A stretch of 64,000 bases of DNA from Taeniopygia guttata. Its lineage: Eukaryota > Chordata > Aves > Passeriformes > Estrildidae. The translations under genes and the position numbers were made by a program. This document shows, piece after piece, positions 17,401 through 29,688 of this stretch. The stretch covers positions 42,098,001 to 42,162,000 of the forward strand of contig NC_133030.1 in the NCBI RefSeq assembly GCF_048771995.1, written 5' to 3'. Under the pieces are notes generated by a model. That model searched no databases and was not told where the DNA came from. It saw only the letters and a program-made list of their open reading frames with translations. The first letter of the stretch is position 1, and each line of letters starts with the position of its first letter.

Positions 17401-20400
17401 TAGATATGGTGTTATGGAGGAATTTCTCACAATGTCACATAGATAGCTCACCCTGAATTCTGTTTCACAACATGTGCATTGTTTACCTGATAGGTAAAAA
17501 TTAATGGATGACTCTATTTCTTTTGCAGGGATACAAAACTAATGATTTTTTTTATTCTTTTCCTGTTGCATGATGCAATATTTTCTGCTTTTAATCTTTT
17601 GTAGAGAGATTCTCCAAATTGCTATAGGGTACTGAAGGCAGTATTTACGTTTTTCAGAGATAAGTAGTAGTAATTTCCTCTAGTTTTGCCTTCTTAAAAA
17701 CATAGAAAGGAAAACATGACACAGGTAATCACAGAAACATTCAGTGAGTTTTAAAGAACAGTTCTTATTATGAGAAAACAGATAAATGCTACCTTCCATT
17801 CTCCATCTTTCCTCTCTTATCTTTGTGAAACATAACCTGTTCACTGAAACATAACCTGTTCACTACAGTAATTTTATTTACTCCTATTACTCATGCACTC
17901 ACAATGTAAGTAAGGAAATTATTTGAATCTTTGTCCACCCTGGAGATGAACATTACCATGCCTCCCACAGTCAGAACCTGCAATCTCTAAGTCAGCAATC
18001 TGACCGCATAAGAGTAGTGCCAGCTGGACCTGTAAGCCTTTTGTCAGTGGGATGCAAGAGAGGGAGAGAATCCACTCTGGCATTTCTACCCAAGCCAACC
18101 ATCACACATGTAAGTTGAAGACTTATATTTACATTAGCTTTTAAACTAAGAATCAAAACATTTGAATAAAAAACCACTGAAATAATAAAATTTGATGTTA
18201 TTATGCCACTTTTAAAAATCACTTTTAATTGCAGACATAAATATTAGGGTGAAATTTCAAGTTTTTCCATTAAATCTTGGATTTGATTTTGAAATCACTC
18301 TGCTAAGGAATTAAATTTCTAAGGTAAATAAAAAAGGAAGATACAGGACACATTTAAGAGAAATATGAACTAAGAAAATGCTAAACAACAAATATAAAAA
18401 TTGTACTTTGAACTATAATTTAGTTAATAATGTTTCTAAGCAGCAGTAGCAGGGCTATCTCTTGATTTTGGTATAATCATACTAGTCAAGTAGTTTTAGA
18501 GTTACTTGAAGATAGCTGATTAACCACGAGATGATACTAAGATATGGCATGACACACATGTCTTCTGTATCACACATGACCTATAAATCTGTTAGTGCTC
18601 GTGATAATTAGGAATATGACCTGTTTTCCTGGATATTTCTTTCCTACCAGGTAGAAACATCAGCAAGTCCCAGCTGCTGAGTAGGATTTCAGATATGAAA
18701 GCTAGTAATAGATTATATTGTACCTGCATTGAATGAACCATGTCTTTGGTGAAACGATAAGGATACAAGATATTGTGAATTTTCACAGCCAAACTGTCAG
18801 CCTGACCACTGGTCACATCAACTGCAATCTGTAAAAACAGTATTCCACATCAAGGAAAGGCTAAATGATATGGCAAAAAAACCCCAAACACACAGAGCAA
18901 ATACTTCAAATTAACTAGTTTTAACAAAAACTGGAAATAACTCTGCATTTCACAAACCAAGCTTTCTACACAAGAATAACACCAACTAAAAAAATCATCT
19001 CGCAATTCCTCTGCTTCTGTCCCCACGCATCTTTTCCATCTGGCTATTACCTGGTAATTTCAATGAGTCCAGCGGATTCCAAGTACCTATCAAAAGCTGA
19101 AGTTAATTATCAGCCCACGTGAGCTCTCAGGGGATGGCATTACAAAGAATGCATTACCCCGGAATGAGTCAGAGCACACGTCACTGCAAGGACTGAACAG
19201 AAGTGTTCCCTTCCAGAAACTCACCAGCAGGTGGTTTGCAGCTCCGTGCCTATTGTTTGCAGGTGGAAATGGTTACATACATATGTTTACACACACACAA
19301 CATGAGGATTAAAGATAATGCTGCCTCATGACAGCAAAGGAAGTTTTTCCAAAAGCTCCAACATTGTTTCCCTTGTTTCCCTCTCACATGCTGTAATCCT
19401 GCCAGGCTTTTAAAACAGCTATGGTAAAATACCCTTTTAAGACCTGTTCAAACCTGGGTTATTCTATCTCTATAGACAGACACAATTTTGCCATTCGATA
19501 ACTTTTAATTTTGACATGACTACCTCTGTAGAGGGAAAGATGGTTTACAAGGCTTTGGTTTTGGAATTATATAAAATTAAAGATTAGCCTGATACCTGCC
19601 TCCCTTTGAATAAATCCACAAAAATTACTTGCATCTAAACAGCCTATAAAAACCAAAACTTCCAGGACCATAGTGTAATATATCCCTGGATAACTTATAT
19701 GCAACAATCATTATATTTGCAATTTTGGACCCAATATCAGAAAATAACAAAAATCTAAAATTATGCCTATTTCAGCATGAGATGCAAGTTAATACTTACC
19801 TCTGGGCAGGGAACAAAAACAGGATTATCCCATTCTAAAAGCAATGACTGGAGAGACTCCCCTTCAGCATCTAGGAATGAAAACACAGATAATACAGGAA
19901 CTACCACCATCTGTCAATAGAATGTTCACTGGGGACCTCAACCTCACACAAGTATTATTTCTTTTTTTCCTTCATAAAAAGGGGAGAGTGTAAAAATAAA
20001 TAATGGAACATGGCACTAGGCTTCTTTACTGTCTGCTTTAACTAGGAAGAATGTGCATCTTTCTGACTTTTGAAAATGCTGCAGCACAATTTAATAGGCC
20101 TGAAAAAGGTATGAAGGGATGGTAGGGAAAGAAAGACCTGTTTAGCTACCGACTCCCTCTGGACAAAGTTACATACCAAAAAGATTATTTCATCCTTTCC
20201 ACTGCAAAAAAAAAAGTGTGAGGATTGAAACTATTTTTCACATTCCAAGGCTGGAATGAGTACAAAGAAGGGAGTAGGTAATTATTCTTTAAACTCATGA
20301 CATAATTCAACAAAGAACTGGGAATTTCATCCTGTAAATAAGTATTATTTAACCTGTCTTCAACCCAAATTTTTTTTTCCAGTTTTAGATTTGAGATGAC

Positions 20401-23400
20401 TCACACAGTCCCATTGTTAACAGACCTTGAGTAATTCTGGGTTCCTGTTGGGACATCTGGGAGAATTCTTTGATTTGTTTTTACCACAGAACACTGTGTC
20501 CTGGAAAGCTGGCCCTACCTCTCAGATTCTGGCTCGCCTGAGTCTTCTCTTTTCGAGGTCTAGGTAGGAAGGGAAGCACAATCTCACTTCTAAAGGGATG
20601 GCATCTGAACTGAAACCCTAAACAAAAATAAATTTACTGCTGCATAAGAAGTATACAAAATTACTAAAAGCTATAAATTTATTATAGTCTTACAAAGGAG
20701 CATGTGCTTAGCCATGTAAAATTTTGAGTATCACACAGATTTTGCAACCTAATATTGAGAAATGACAACACACATGTAAAAAACTGAGAATTATCAGACA
20801 TACATGCCTTGGGAAATGTAAAAATATTACCATGGTTTCTGCAGGACTGTATTTAAAAATTGGCTGCTGCCTTAAACTTGTAATAATTATTTCCAGAATT
20901 AGTGCAACCAGAAGTGTTTCCCCAAAGAGGAAGAACTCATATAGTAATCTATCAGAGATCAAAACATTGTTGAATTCCCTATTAAGGAGCAGCAAAACTG
21001 TCAGTCTATCACCATTCCTGTCAATACTTAATACAGTTATCAGGAATTTGTAAAACTGAAAACTACACGTCAGTGAGCCCACACGAGGTAACAAGAGTTA
21101 GTCCAACAATATGTTCCCACCCACCCAGAAATGATTTAATATTACAAACTTGTATTGTTATCAAGAGTATTAAGAAAAGTGGCTCAGATTTCCAGCACGC
21201 TGGTAAACATTTCACCCTTCCTTTGGTACAATTCAGTCTTTCATTCTTTGTGAAATAATAATGAATTAATAAAGTTCCTTTCTACCAAGAAATTAAGGGT
21301 GTGCATTCAGGAAAAGAGGCAGAGTGATAATGCCAAAGAAAACCATCTGTGTGCTGATAAGCTCAGTGTGAAAAGGCTCTATAAAATCTTAGGCCAGTCC
21401 ATAGACTCCTGACTGTTGGCTCCATTCTAATGAGGACCAGTGACCCTGGAGACTGAGAATCCTTTCCAGAATCCAAACTGACAGCCCAGCACTGGAGAGT
21501 AACTCAGCATCCCACTGTCACAAAACCCAGAGGAAAGGACAAAATGGCCCAATGTAGTTCCTGCTAAACTGTGGGAAATTGAAGAATGCTGCCTAATTCA
21601 GACTCTGGCAGAGCTTTTATAGCTATTGTAATGAAAAGACAATATCTCTCAAGTTCATGGAAGAATCTATCATATGTAACAATACAGGTCCAATATTTTA
21701 TATATGTAATAGACAAAAAGTCATCTCCCTGTTTTTTTCTTGAAGGAAAAATCCTTGTTCAAGATATATATTGTTCAGAAAGTTAGGATTTACTTGCTCC
21801 AAGGCTGGTGATACTTCAGACTTAGAGATACTATTAATATGATTCTTCAGACATAGGATAATAATATATATACTTCATGCAGGCAACACCCACACAATTA
21901 CCATACAAGAACATTCATTTTCACTTGCCTCAGATCATGAAGATATACCAGTGCAATGACATAACATAATGTAAAGAACAAAAATTGCCAATATAGCTGG
22001 CATAACAACAAAGATCAGGTTGAGCTAGGATAGTTTCCTACTACAAATGCATTGTTCAAAAAGGCATTCAATGGTGGAATTAAGTTTGATGAATTTTCCT
22101 GTAGCAATCCGTTTAATCAGGATGAAGATGCCTGGGTCTGGCCTACAAAATCTAACATCTCTTAGGCACATGGCTTGTGGCTGGAAAAGATGACAGACAG
22201 CCACTGCTGTCATGAAAAAGAGGATATGATTATTCTTACCTACTTCCACCTATTGCTAAGCAGTGTAACTTCCCTAGAATTGTGTATGAGATGCTATTCT
22301 TAGGGACGACAAAATTCTAAGTCAATACCATGGGGTTACTGACACTATTCTAAAAAGCAAAATGAAAGCATACAAGTGAGGAAATTATTCTGCTCCTGGG
22401 TATTAGCAGCAGTCCAAAACAGTGCTCAACATTAAGAGACATGAATGCTGTGTTAGGACACAGGTATGTTTATTCCTATGGCTGAAAGGAACAAACATCC
22501 TTTGCTTCAAAAACATATGAAAGAATGTGTTTGTTGAACTTTGAAAGCCTAAGAGCTATAGGATCTAGCCACAGTTCAAACACCTTGTGAAGATTTGGGA
22601 GGTCCAGCTCTTAATCTAAGAAAATAATAAAATCAGACATCTCCCCAAAGAACTGACAGAGTTTAGAAAGACTGGCACCACTGATACAATGGAGAGTAAC
22701 ACCAATGCTAAGGCTAAGAACAGTGCCATGGGAGATAAAAAGATGCAATACAATATATGTCTTCAAAACCTACTGACTCTACATTATCTGAAAGCTTAAG
22801 TGTACATGAGGTATTATCTCCATAAACACAAATGCACTATCCAACATTTTGGATAGAAGGTCAAGGTCTGCATCTCAGGGCTTTGGCTGGTTACTAAAGA
22901 GTACTGTGGGCAGCAAAACTGGCATACCACAGAAACTAAAATGTTAGTCAAGGAATGTATATTTGCACTTGCAAGTAGTTTTGATTAATAAAAACTTGCA
23001 TCAAATTTTCTGCAATGGAACAGAATAGATATTAAAAGCTCTTGGCATCAATTATTATACATAAAGGGGAAGAGCTCAGCAACTGAAACACCTACTGCAC
23101 CAGTGTTTCTGTGACTGGTGACAAACAAGGAAGTAACAGACAAAAATGGAACAAACCAAAGGCTATGACAATTGATTAGACAATTTTTTTTACATGATAA
23201 CTAGAAAGAAGTCCAAACTACTTTTTCAAAACAAATTATGCAGTAGAAAATAAAGTCTACACCAAGAATGGCTGCATCTTCACTCATAAAATCTGCCTAT
23301 AGACAAAATGAACAACAAGAACACACATATATCCCTTGAATGGAAAATTATCAAAGACAGTACTAGACAGACAAACTAGATTAGGAAGATTCAGAAAGTC

Positions 23401-26400
23401 AAAACCCAACCAACAGATCAGTGAAGACTCATGAACACCATGCCCCTGAAAAAAAATAATACAATGCTGGGTTCTTTCACTAGTAGAGAAGGTCCACCAT
23501 CAAAACAGCAACAATGCTGTACAACATCTGCTACAAAGTGTGAAAGAACAGCCTGCCTTCTAAAACCCATGGACAGGAGACTACACATTCCCAATGAAGT
23601 TAGATTTTTTATTCATCTTTCAAGGGTTGCTTTAAATTTTGTATGCAGTTTGAAAAAAGGTCATTTTAATATAAGGCTCTCTTTAACAACACATTCTTAG
23701 AAACATAACTGTTTAGGACAAAATGGTAAAAAACACAGTATTTTTCTGGTACACTTACTTTGAAGTATGTTTCTCATTTTATATGTGACAACAATTACAT
23801 ATAACTGTTATCACAGAGAATGTCATTATGCCCACTGAAAAACTAGGCAGCTATCTGTTAATTGTCATGATGCTGAAAAATTTATTTTTACCATTTCATT
23901 AAAAATGATCTTTTAATTTCTTTACTGTTAATGTTTTACTGTCTCCATAGTTCCCAACACTTTGTTTTCCATGCAGCTATTACCTATAAGGTGGTGACTA
24001 ATTCAGTAAAAGCTCTCAGGTGCTCCCAGCAAGATTATTTCATGCACCTAGAATGGTTTTCCTCCCATTTTTACAACCACCACCCCTCTTACCATTCTCT
24101 GAAACAACATTCACAGCCATTGTTGTTATATCTTGAATGCAGGCAGTTTGAAATCCTTCACTAGGAGGAGTGCCGTAGGTGCTGAGTCCCGTTGCTTTAT
24201 TGATGTATACTGTCTTACCCGATACAGCATCAAAATCTTGCAGCCAGACAGAACACAACTCATTCCTGGGATTGTCTGTTCTTGTGTTGTCAGCAGAGAA
24301 TTCCAAGTTCCTTTGTAAGGTCACATGTGGAACCTCAGTATCTTTCATATTTTGTTCTGAGGATTCACCTAATGTACTTTTATCTTTACAGATGATGTTA
24401 GTACAATCATTTTTAGCAGGTAATGATAAAACCGAAGAGACTGTGTACTCTCCTTCTATACTGCTGAGAGATGACAAGCTGATAGGACTCTTCACAGACT
24501 CTGCTATCACACCATCTGATTGAGAGCACACAGCCTCCTTAGAAATGCTGGACTTACACTCCCTCATTTTTTCCACTGAGGATTTATGTGTTTGACAAAC
24601 ATTATACAAAAAATCATTATTTGAGGATTCACGATCAAAAGAATGGTCATCTTTTCTATTTGAGTCTGTTTGGAACTGTTCTCCAAGTTGTCCTACTTCT
24701 TTGTGATCAGTTTTCATTCTGGACAGTTTGGATGATAATGATCCTGGAGATCTTTTACAACTTGTATCTTTGTTACTAACCAGAGAGTAATCTGACAATG
24801 TCAAAGGACTCTGACAAAGGGCCTGTGACATTTCTCCACTGCAAAATAAAGTCTTTTCTAAGGAACCAAAACCTTGGCTAATACTATTAGAATCTCTATC
24901 TTCTGCAGGTAGAGTTTCACAACTGCCAAAGTTATCATGATTGCCATTCCCATTCTTTGAAAAATCACAGTTGGTTTCTGAATTAAGAACTGGGAGACCA
25001 CATTCATTTTGCTCTGACACGGGTGTTGGTAGTGTAGCCTTAACTCTCCCATAATACCTCCTGAACTTTTCCAATGATCCCAGCTGTGTGGACAAGCTCA
25101 GTTTCTTAGAGGGCTGCGATCTTGGCACAGCTATCTGTTTTCTTGTGTTTTTGATAACAATTTTCTTGCGAGGAATACCTGAAGAAGATGCCAGTGGCAA
25201 TTCCGTATTGTTCGACATTTCATAAGGTCTTTTATGGGCAGCAGTAGGCACAGCTATCTCCTCCCTCAGCCGACGTGACAAAGGTTTGTTCTCATTACCA
25301 TCAGTCATAACTACTTCTCTGGTAAGAGAAGCTGTATATTCTTTATTAGTATTACTGGAAATACCCTTAGCATTTGAAGACTGAAACACAACATTCACTT
25401 TGTGGTCAAAAATACCCTTGGCACTGACAGGGCCAGGCCTACACGGTGTGTTTAATGCAAGATTTGTTTCTGTTTGTTCACCGTCATGTGGGGACTCATT
25501 TTGCATAACACTTTTTATGAGGTCTGTAAGGCACAGCTTTAATGGCATTGAACTAACAGCCCCTCTTCTGGCATCATCTATCCCTTCAGCCATCCCCCTG
25601 TTTCTTCTTGCATTACACAGCCTCATTAATGAACTTCCAGAGACAGTTTCAGGTGCCACTGCTGTTTCAGTGGGCTCTCCTCTCTCAAGCAGTGATTGAA
25701 TAACATCCTTATTTAAGACAAGAACCTTACTGCTTTCCTGCGTTACTTGACCTTGCTGGCTGCCCGCATCTTTTATATTATTCTCTGCACAATCCCCTAG
25801 GTCACCACAACCATATATTTCTCTTATTTCTGATCTGGCCCCTTCACTGAAAGAGGAACAAAGATGTTCTGAAGGTTTCAGATGAGTATCAGATACTTTT
25901 TGGGAACTCTTAGTGTATTTTGGCTCCTGTTTGGATGTATTTGATTTAATTAAATCAGAAATTGTGTCCTCTTTGCTTGGCAATGGAATCTCTGCTTTAT
26001 TGTTCTTACATGGATCAGATGATTCAGCAGTGTTCTGAACTGGGGCATTTTTAGTTTCCTGTATACTTCTACTTGACTCTGTCAGATTTGAACTTTTTTT
26101 TCCAGTGATGGATTTCCTCTTGACATCTTTTGATTGCAAGCTACATATTTCATAAGAATCCACAATTTCATTACATGCTTTCTTAAAACTTTCCTGGATG
26201 CTCTTCTTATCAAGAATTGAAGACTTCAGAACTGGAGCATTATGCAAACAAAAGTCATTATGTTCATTAAATTCTCTGATGTCCTCACTACAAGGTTCAA
26301 TAAATAAATGCTCTCGCTTCAAAAATATTTTCACTCCTTCCTCTATGCAAGTTAGAAGAATATCCCAGTTCTGGAACTCAATCAGAGTCTTTGCAGGTTC

Positions 26401-27366
26401 CAGGCATACATCATAGTCACTGTATGCACAGGTTACATTGAGAATAAAGATCCCATACAACTCCGGCCCAGAGCGATAGCGACCAGGACTTGAATTAGCC
26501 TGTCGGTTTGCAGGGACACTCTTTGCCTTGCAAATTACACTTTCTTTTCTTAATAAAAAATCAATTAGTTTATGTAGTCTTGTCTTTAAAACAAGCCTCC
26601 TATTCACATACAAGAACTGCATATTCTTATTGTAATGTCCCTCAGTACTGATAAAACCACTTATCTCAAATCCCCCAGATTTGTGATTTATTTCTCGCAG
26701 CTTCTGAGATCTGCCCAGTCCATAAATTTGACAAAACCGAGAATATACATCTTTTGTCTTAGGGAGCTGAAGCACCATAGAACAAGAAACATCATTTCTT
26801 AAAGAAAGGGAAACAGAAGGATGCATTAGCGAAACAGCCTCCACCTTCTGTCTCACTCTCTCAATTTCCAGCACAGGATCCATACACTTTCTCCTGACTG
26901 GTAACTGATGGAACAGATTGCACACGGTCACTGTAGTTCCGCCACTTGGTCTGTTCAATTCAGCTTCACATACTTCCAGTGCCTGCCCATTGTGAAACAG
27001 CTTCATAAACGTTTTTGCCGTCCTGCTGGTCTTAGATGAGATTTCCACTACGCTGGCCATGTTGGCTATACTTGCCAAAGCCTCTCCTCTGAAGCCATAG
27101 AAAGTCAGGTTATCTAAGTCTCTCACAGAGCTGCACTTGCTGGTGAAGTAGCGCTTTCCAACAGCCTTTAGGTCCTCCTTCCCCATCCCAGAGCCATTGT
27201 CCACCACCTGGATCTTAAAAGCTTCCAAATCCACCCTGATAGCTACACATGTTGCTTTGGCATCGATGCTATTGAGGACAAGCTCCTCAACACAGTGTCC
27301 GAGCGAGTTGACAGTGACTTCAGAACGCAACCTGGCTCGCACATCTTCCACCAAACGTCTGATCAT
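8438..27366 (-). CDS. MLH3: DNA mismatch repair protein MLH3 (12 coding exons)
   Basis: MutL homologue that pairs with MLH1 (MutL-gamma), a nuclear endonuclease needed for meiotic crossovers and contributing to mismatch repair. Coding exons in transcript order, numbered 2-13 on the assumption of a non-coding exon 1: 27366-24093, 20617-20519, 19870-19800, 18828-18724, 16721-16649, 16004-15933, 14965-14857, 11783-11624, 10947-10924, 10742-10661, 9388-9237 and 8506-8438. Total 4290 nt, 1429 aa (human 1453). The N-terminal GHKL ATPase shows ELVLNSIDA (28-36), VDNGSGM (55-61) and GFRGEAL (91-97). A long, poorly conserved linker follows. The C-terminal domain has the metal-binding [12 protein letters not shown] (1216-1227, human D1223 region) and FQCAHGRPS. 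All junctions are GT-AG and all phases close. A TAG acceptor just upstream (exon from about 27374) would fit a preceding non-coding exon. The last exon is shorter than in human. Confidence 0.96.
8737..8822 (+). mobile_element. CR1 LINE 3'-end fragment
   Basis: The stretch reads like the terminal part of avian CR1: a GTGGAAGGTGT block, then AACTAGATGATCTTTAAGG, TTTCAACCTAAACCATT and a degenerate terminal ATTTTAT repeat. Only the last ~85 bp remain, the usual 5' truncation of CR1. It lies in the last MLH3 intron, antisense to the gene. Many substitutions relative to the consensus suggest an old insertion. Confidence 0.8.
10924..10947 (-). CDS. MLH3: MLH3 24-nt microexon
   Basis: Eight codons (ELIQEQVE) lie between a CTAG acceptor and a GTGAGT donor. 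They align with EFIREQLE of human MLH3 and bridge exon 9, ending in KSIVE, to exon 11, starting in LLQTT. Without them eight conserved residues of the C-terminal domain are missing, but the frame is kept. Gene predictors often miss exons this short. Confidence 0.88.
11413..11451. repeat. Overlapping perfect inverted repeats (two alternative hairpins)
   Basis: A 13-bp perfect inverted repeat has arms at 11420-11432 and 11439-11451 with a 6-nt loop. It overlaps a second perfect inverted repeat with 10-bp arms at 11413-11422 and 11433-11442 and a 10-nt loop. The two stems share bases and cannot form together. The site lies in the MLH3 intron between the 160-nt exon and the 24-nt microexon. A 9-nt direct repeat (GTGATTTCA) follows immediately. 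Confidence 0.75.
15933..16004 (-). CDS. MLH3: MLH3 exon 7, symmetric 72-nt exon with the endonuclease motif
   Basis: This exon enters and leaves in phase 1 and is exactly 72 nt, so skipping it keeps the reading frame. It encodes [18 protein letters not shown] and the following LEQLIA. That includes the DQHA(X)2E(X)4E metal-binding motif of MutL endonucleases. Human MLH3 has a known splice form lacking the equivalent exon (MLH3-delta-7). A transcript skipping it here would keep the ATPase and most of the C-terminus but lose nuclease activity. Confidence 0.92.
17826..17863. repeat. Perfect 19-nt tandem duplication
   Basis: Two adjacent identical 19-nt units (17826-17844 and 17845-17863), each reading TGAAACATAACCTGTTCAC, lie in an MLH3 intron. 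The absence of any difference suggests a recent local duplication or an assembly repeat. No function is apparent. Confidence 0.85.
24093..27366 (-). CDS. MLH3: MLH3 large exon 2 (ATPase domain and linker)
   Basis: A single 3274-nt exon encodes the first 1091 residues, about three quarters of MLH3, matching the giant exon 2 of mammalian MLH3. It holds the whole ATPase/transducer region (about residues 1-330) and a Ser/Thr/Asn-rich, low-complexity linker of more than 700 residues. The start ATG ([10 protein letters not shown]) aligns with the human start. The exon ends in phase 1 at GAGAATG, followed by GTAAGA. The open frame has no internal stop. Confidence 0.95.
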
Positions 27367-27419
27367 GTCAAAATCTAGCAGATGAGAAACACAAGAAACT
27401 GCAGGGAGCTCACTGCTCC

Positions 27420-27940
27420 ACGTTCCTTAAAACACAGAAAGACAAGGGAAAAAATTAAATTCAAATTAAAGACCTGGAAAGACTTTGATTTATTTCATTC
27501 ACTCTCATAAATACATTTTTCTTAGGTTGTTTTTTTGGTTGTTTTTTTGTTTTTTTGTTTTTTTTATTCAGAGGCTTTTTCTGTGGGTACTTTCATGCTC
27601 ATGCTCTGACTACACATTGTCAGTGCCTTCAGGGTAGATGGCCAGAGCCTGAGCCTAAGCTCCTTACTAACAAAATGCTGTGTTCTCAAACTTAGCATAT
27701 CCAAATCACACTCCTACTGTATGAGGCCAAACTCAAAGGATCTGCAAGCAAAATGCTTCTACTGCAACTTTCATCAGAATTATAAATATCACCAAGAACT
27801 GGGCAGAAAGCTGCTCTTCTATTTTCACCTCTACGTCCCCACAAAAATTGACAGTCCTAGTCAAATAGCATCGGCTGCTACATATCCAGGAAAGGAGTAA
27901 AGCAAGCTTGGCAGTGGGTGTCAGGCACAAGGAGCAAGCT
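27420..27940. other. Interval upstream of the MLH3 start codon
   Basis: This stretch probably forms the intron between a non-coding MLH3 first exon in the CpG region and the large coding exon. It contains a T-rich tract with GTTTTTTT-like units at about 27518-27568, which on the transcribed strand is A-rich. No coding sequence is recognised. Confidence 0.45.
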
Positions 27941-27999
27941 GTTTATGCGAAAGAGAACCCACTGTTTCCAAGTCCTTGGCGCCTACTGGTTTCCCAGTG

Positions 28000-28370
28000 G
28001 CCTTCACGGGGCCTGCTAGCCGTGCCTGGGGATCCGGTGCCGCCGCTGCGACAGGTCTCCGGAGCTGCCCGGCCCCGGGGGCTGACGAGGGCAGCGCGGA
28101 CCCGCGGCTCAGCTCGCCGCCACACGCTGTCCGTGCCCTCCCCTCACGGCCGGAGCGCCCTCTGCTTCCTCGTCCGTCAGCCGCCGCCGCGTCCCGTCCC
28201 CGCCCCTCAGCACCCACCGCACCGGCCCCGCCGCGAGACCCGCGGCGCCGGGCTCCTCGCGCCGGCCGGCAGCGCGTGCGCAGCCGCGCGTGGGCGGGGC
28301 CCGCCCAAGAGCACGCCGGGAGTTGTAGTTTCCAGCCGACCGGGCCCAGAGAGGCCGGGAGCACGGCTTC
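28000..28370 (-). promoter_or_regulatory. MLH3: CpG-rich MLH3 promoter with NRF1-like and ZNF143-like sites
   Basis: A dense CpG block lies about 0.65-1 kb upstream of the MLH3 start codon. At 28271-28282 the sequence AGCGCGTGCGCA is nearly an NRF1 site. At 28311-28333 the minus strand reads GGAAACTACAACTCCCGGCG, closely matching the ZNF143 consensus (ACTACAACTCCC core). Both motifs are typical of TATA-less housekeeping promoters. The promoter role is inferred from position and composition; the first exon border was not determined. Confidence 0.7.
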
Positions 28371-28466
28371 CCCCTGGCCATTCCCGCACAGCGGCAGCTT
28401 TGGCCGTCATCCACTTAGCCCCTCCGTCCGACATCCATGCCACACAGCAGGCGAAATCCAAGCAAT

Positions 28467-28472
28467 TTTATT
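28467..28472 (-). terminator. ACYP1: ACYP1 poly(A) signal
   Basis: TTTATT on the plus strand gives AATAAA on the minus strand, about 410 bases after the ACYP1 stop. Cleavage would fall near 28450. That places the end of ACYP1 only about 100-130 bp upstream of the ZNF143-like site in the MLH3 promoter. Confidence 0.6.
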
Positions 28473-28884
28473 CTGCGTAAAACATGAAGTTCCAGGATAA
28501 AATAATTTTTTTCTGAGAAATTTAGTACACAGAAATAATGCTTTTAGCGATGTTTTCTAGCAGCATTGAGCCTGTGATTTCCTTCACATGAGTACCACAC
28601 GCTACAAATTTCATATTTATCTCATGTAAAACTCCCGAAACCACATACACTTGTAAACAGAGGTTCTGGCCCTGAATAGCCCCTTTAACAGAGACAACAT
28701 AGCTCTTCCTCTAACCACTGGAATTCTGTGAAAAGCTGAGCATCAAACAAACAAAACAATAAATTAGAAATTTAATAAAATAAAGTTCTCTAGAGCTGAA
28801 CACTGGCTGACTGAATGAGTGAGGAAGACGGGCAATGTTCCATGAGGGTAGCTCATGCTCCAGGCTGCTCCTTCCTGGACAAAG

Positions 28885-29538
28885 TCACTTCAAAATCTGG
28901 AATTCCTTGTGCTCCAGTGCCTCGATCTTCTTCTCATTGCTGAACTCTGCTCGGCTGATACGGGACTGGGGACTTCCTATCTTCCTGAGCCATTCTTGCA
29001 TCTCCTGCACCCTGGCAGTTGGACCCTGGATTTGCCCTTGCACAGTGCCATGGCTGGTATTTCGGACCCAGCCAACAAGCCCCAGCCTCTTAGCCTCCCC
29101 CTGAGAAGACAATGCAGAGCAAAATGAGGTTAATCCAAACTGTAACAGAGCAATAGAACAACATTCGTATACAGGAGCCAATTTTGCTGGCAAGACACAG
29201 AACTCCAAGTTCCTGTGGCTCAGGCAACAGGAAAGCAGCAGAGGATTTACTCGACGACTCAATATATTCTTTCACGCGTAAAACTGGGGCTGAAACTCAC
29301 TCTTTAGTCATGCTTACATAACCCGGCCGGGCAGCCAGCAACACCGCGATGCCGGGCTGCCCCCTTCAGCAGCAGCCGGAGCTCAGCCGTGGCCGCAGCC
29401 ACGACCCGCCCGCCCGCAGCGCGCTGACAGCCGCCCGGGGACCGCGGCACGCACCTGCGTGTACTTGCGGAAGAACACGCCTTGCACCTTGCCGTGCACC
29501 TCGTAGTCCACGGACAGCAAGCCCTCGCCGTCCGCCAT
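28885..29538 (-). CDS. ACYP1: Acylphosphatase-1 (2 coding exons)
   Basis: Small cytosolic enzyme that hydrolyses acyl phosphates such as 1,3-bisphosphoglycerate and carbamoyl phosphate. Exons 29538-29455 (28 codons) and 29100-28885 (71 codons plus stop) are joined by a 354-bp GT-AG intron in phase 0. The protein has 99 aa, the standard acylphosphatase length. The phosphate-binding loop GKVQGVFFRK carries the catalytic Arg (R24), and WVRNT carries the catalytic Asn (N42). GTVQGQIQGP and the C-terminal EFQILK fit the family fold. The start ATG lies in GCCGCCATGG. Human ACYP1 splits the second part differently, as far as I recall; here it is a single open exon. ACYP1 reads away from ZC2HC1C out of a shared CpG-rich region and runs tandemly into the MLH3 promoter. 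Confidence 0.95.
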
Positions 29539-29688
29539 GGCGGCACCGACACCGCCGCCCGCTGCTCCTGCTGCGGCAGCGGCCGCGCCCCCGCTGCGCC
29601 TGCGCCACGGGGCGGTCTCCGGGGCCGCGGCCGCCCTCCCGCGGCCAATGAAGAGCGTAGCGGGATCGGGCCGGTCCCTCATCCGCCG

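Larger units (their letters stand above)
8507..24092. other. MLH3 introns 2-12: AT-rich, mostly without recognisable features
   Basis: About 14.7 kb of AT-rich intron separates the small 3' exons. Apart from the CR1 fragment and the repeats listed separately, I see only short open frames with no similarity I recognise. A pure A-tract of more than 20 bases lies at about 12583-12608, with T/A-rich low-complexity sequence near 12717-12750. No tRNA, snoRNA or retrocopy was recognised by eye; structured RNAs could be missed. Confidence 0.5.
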
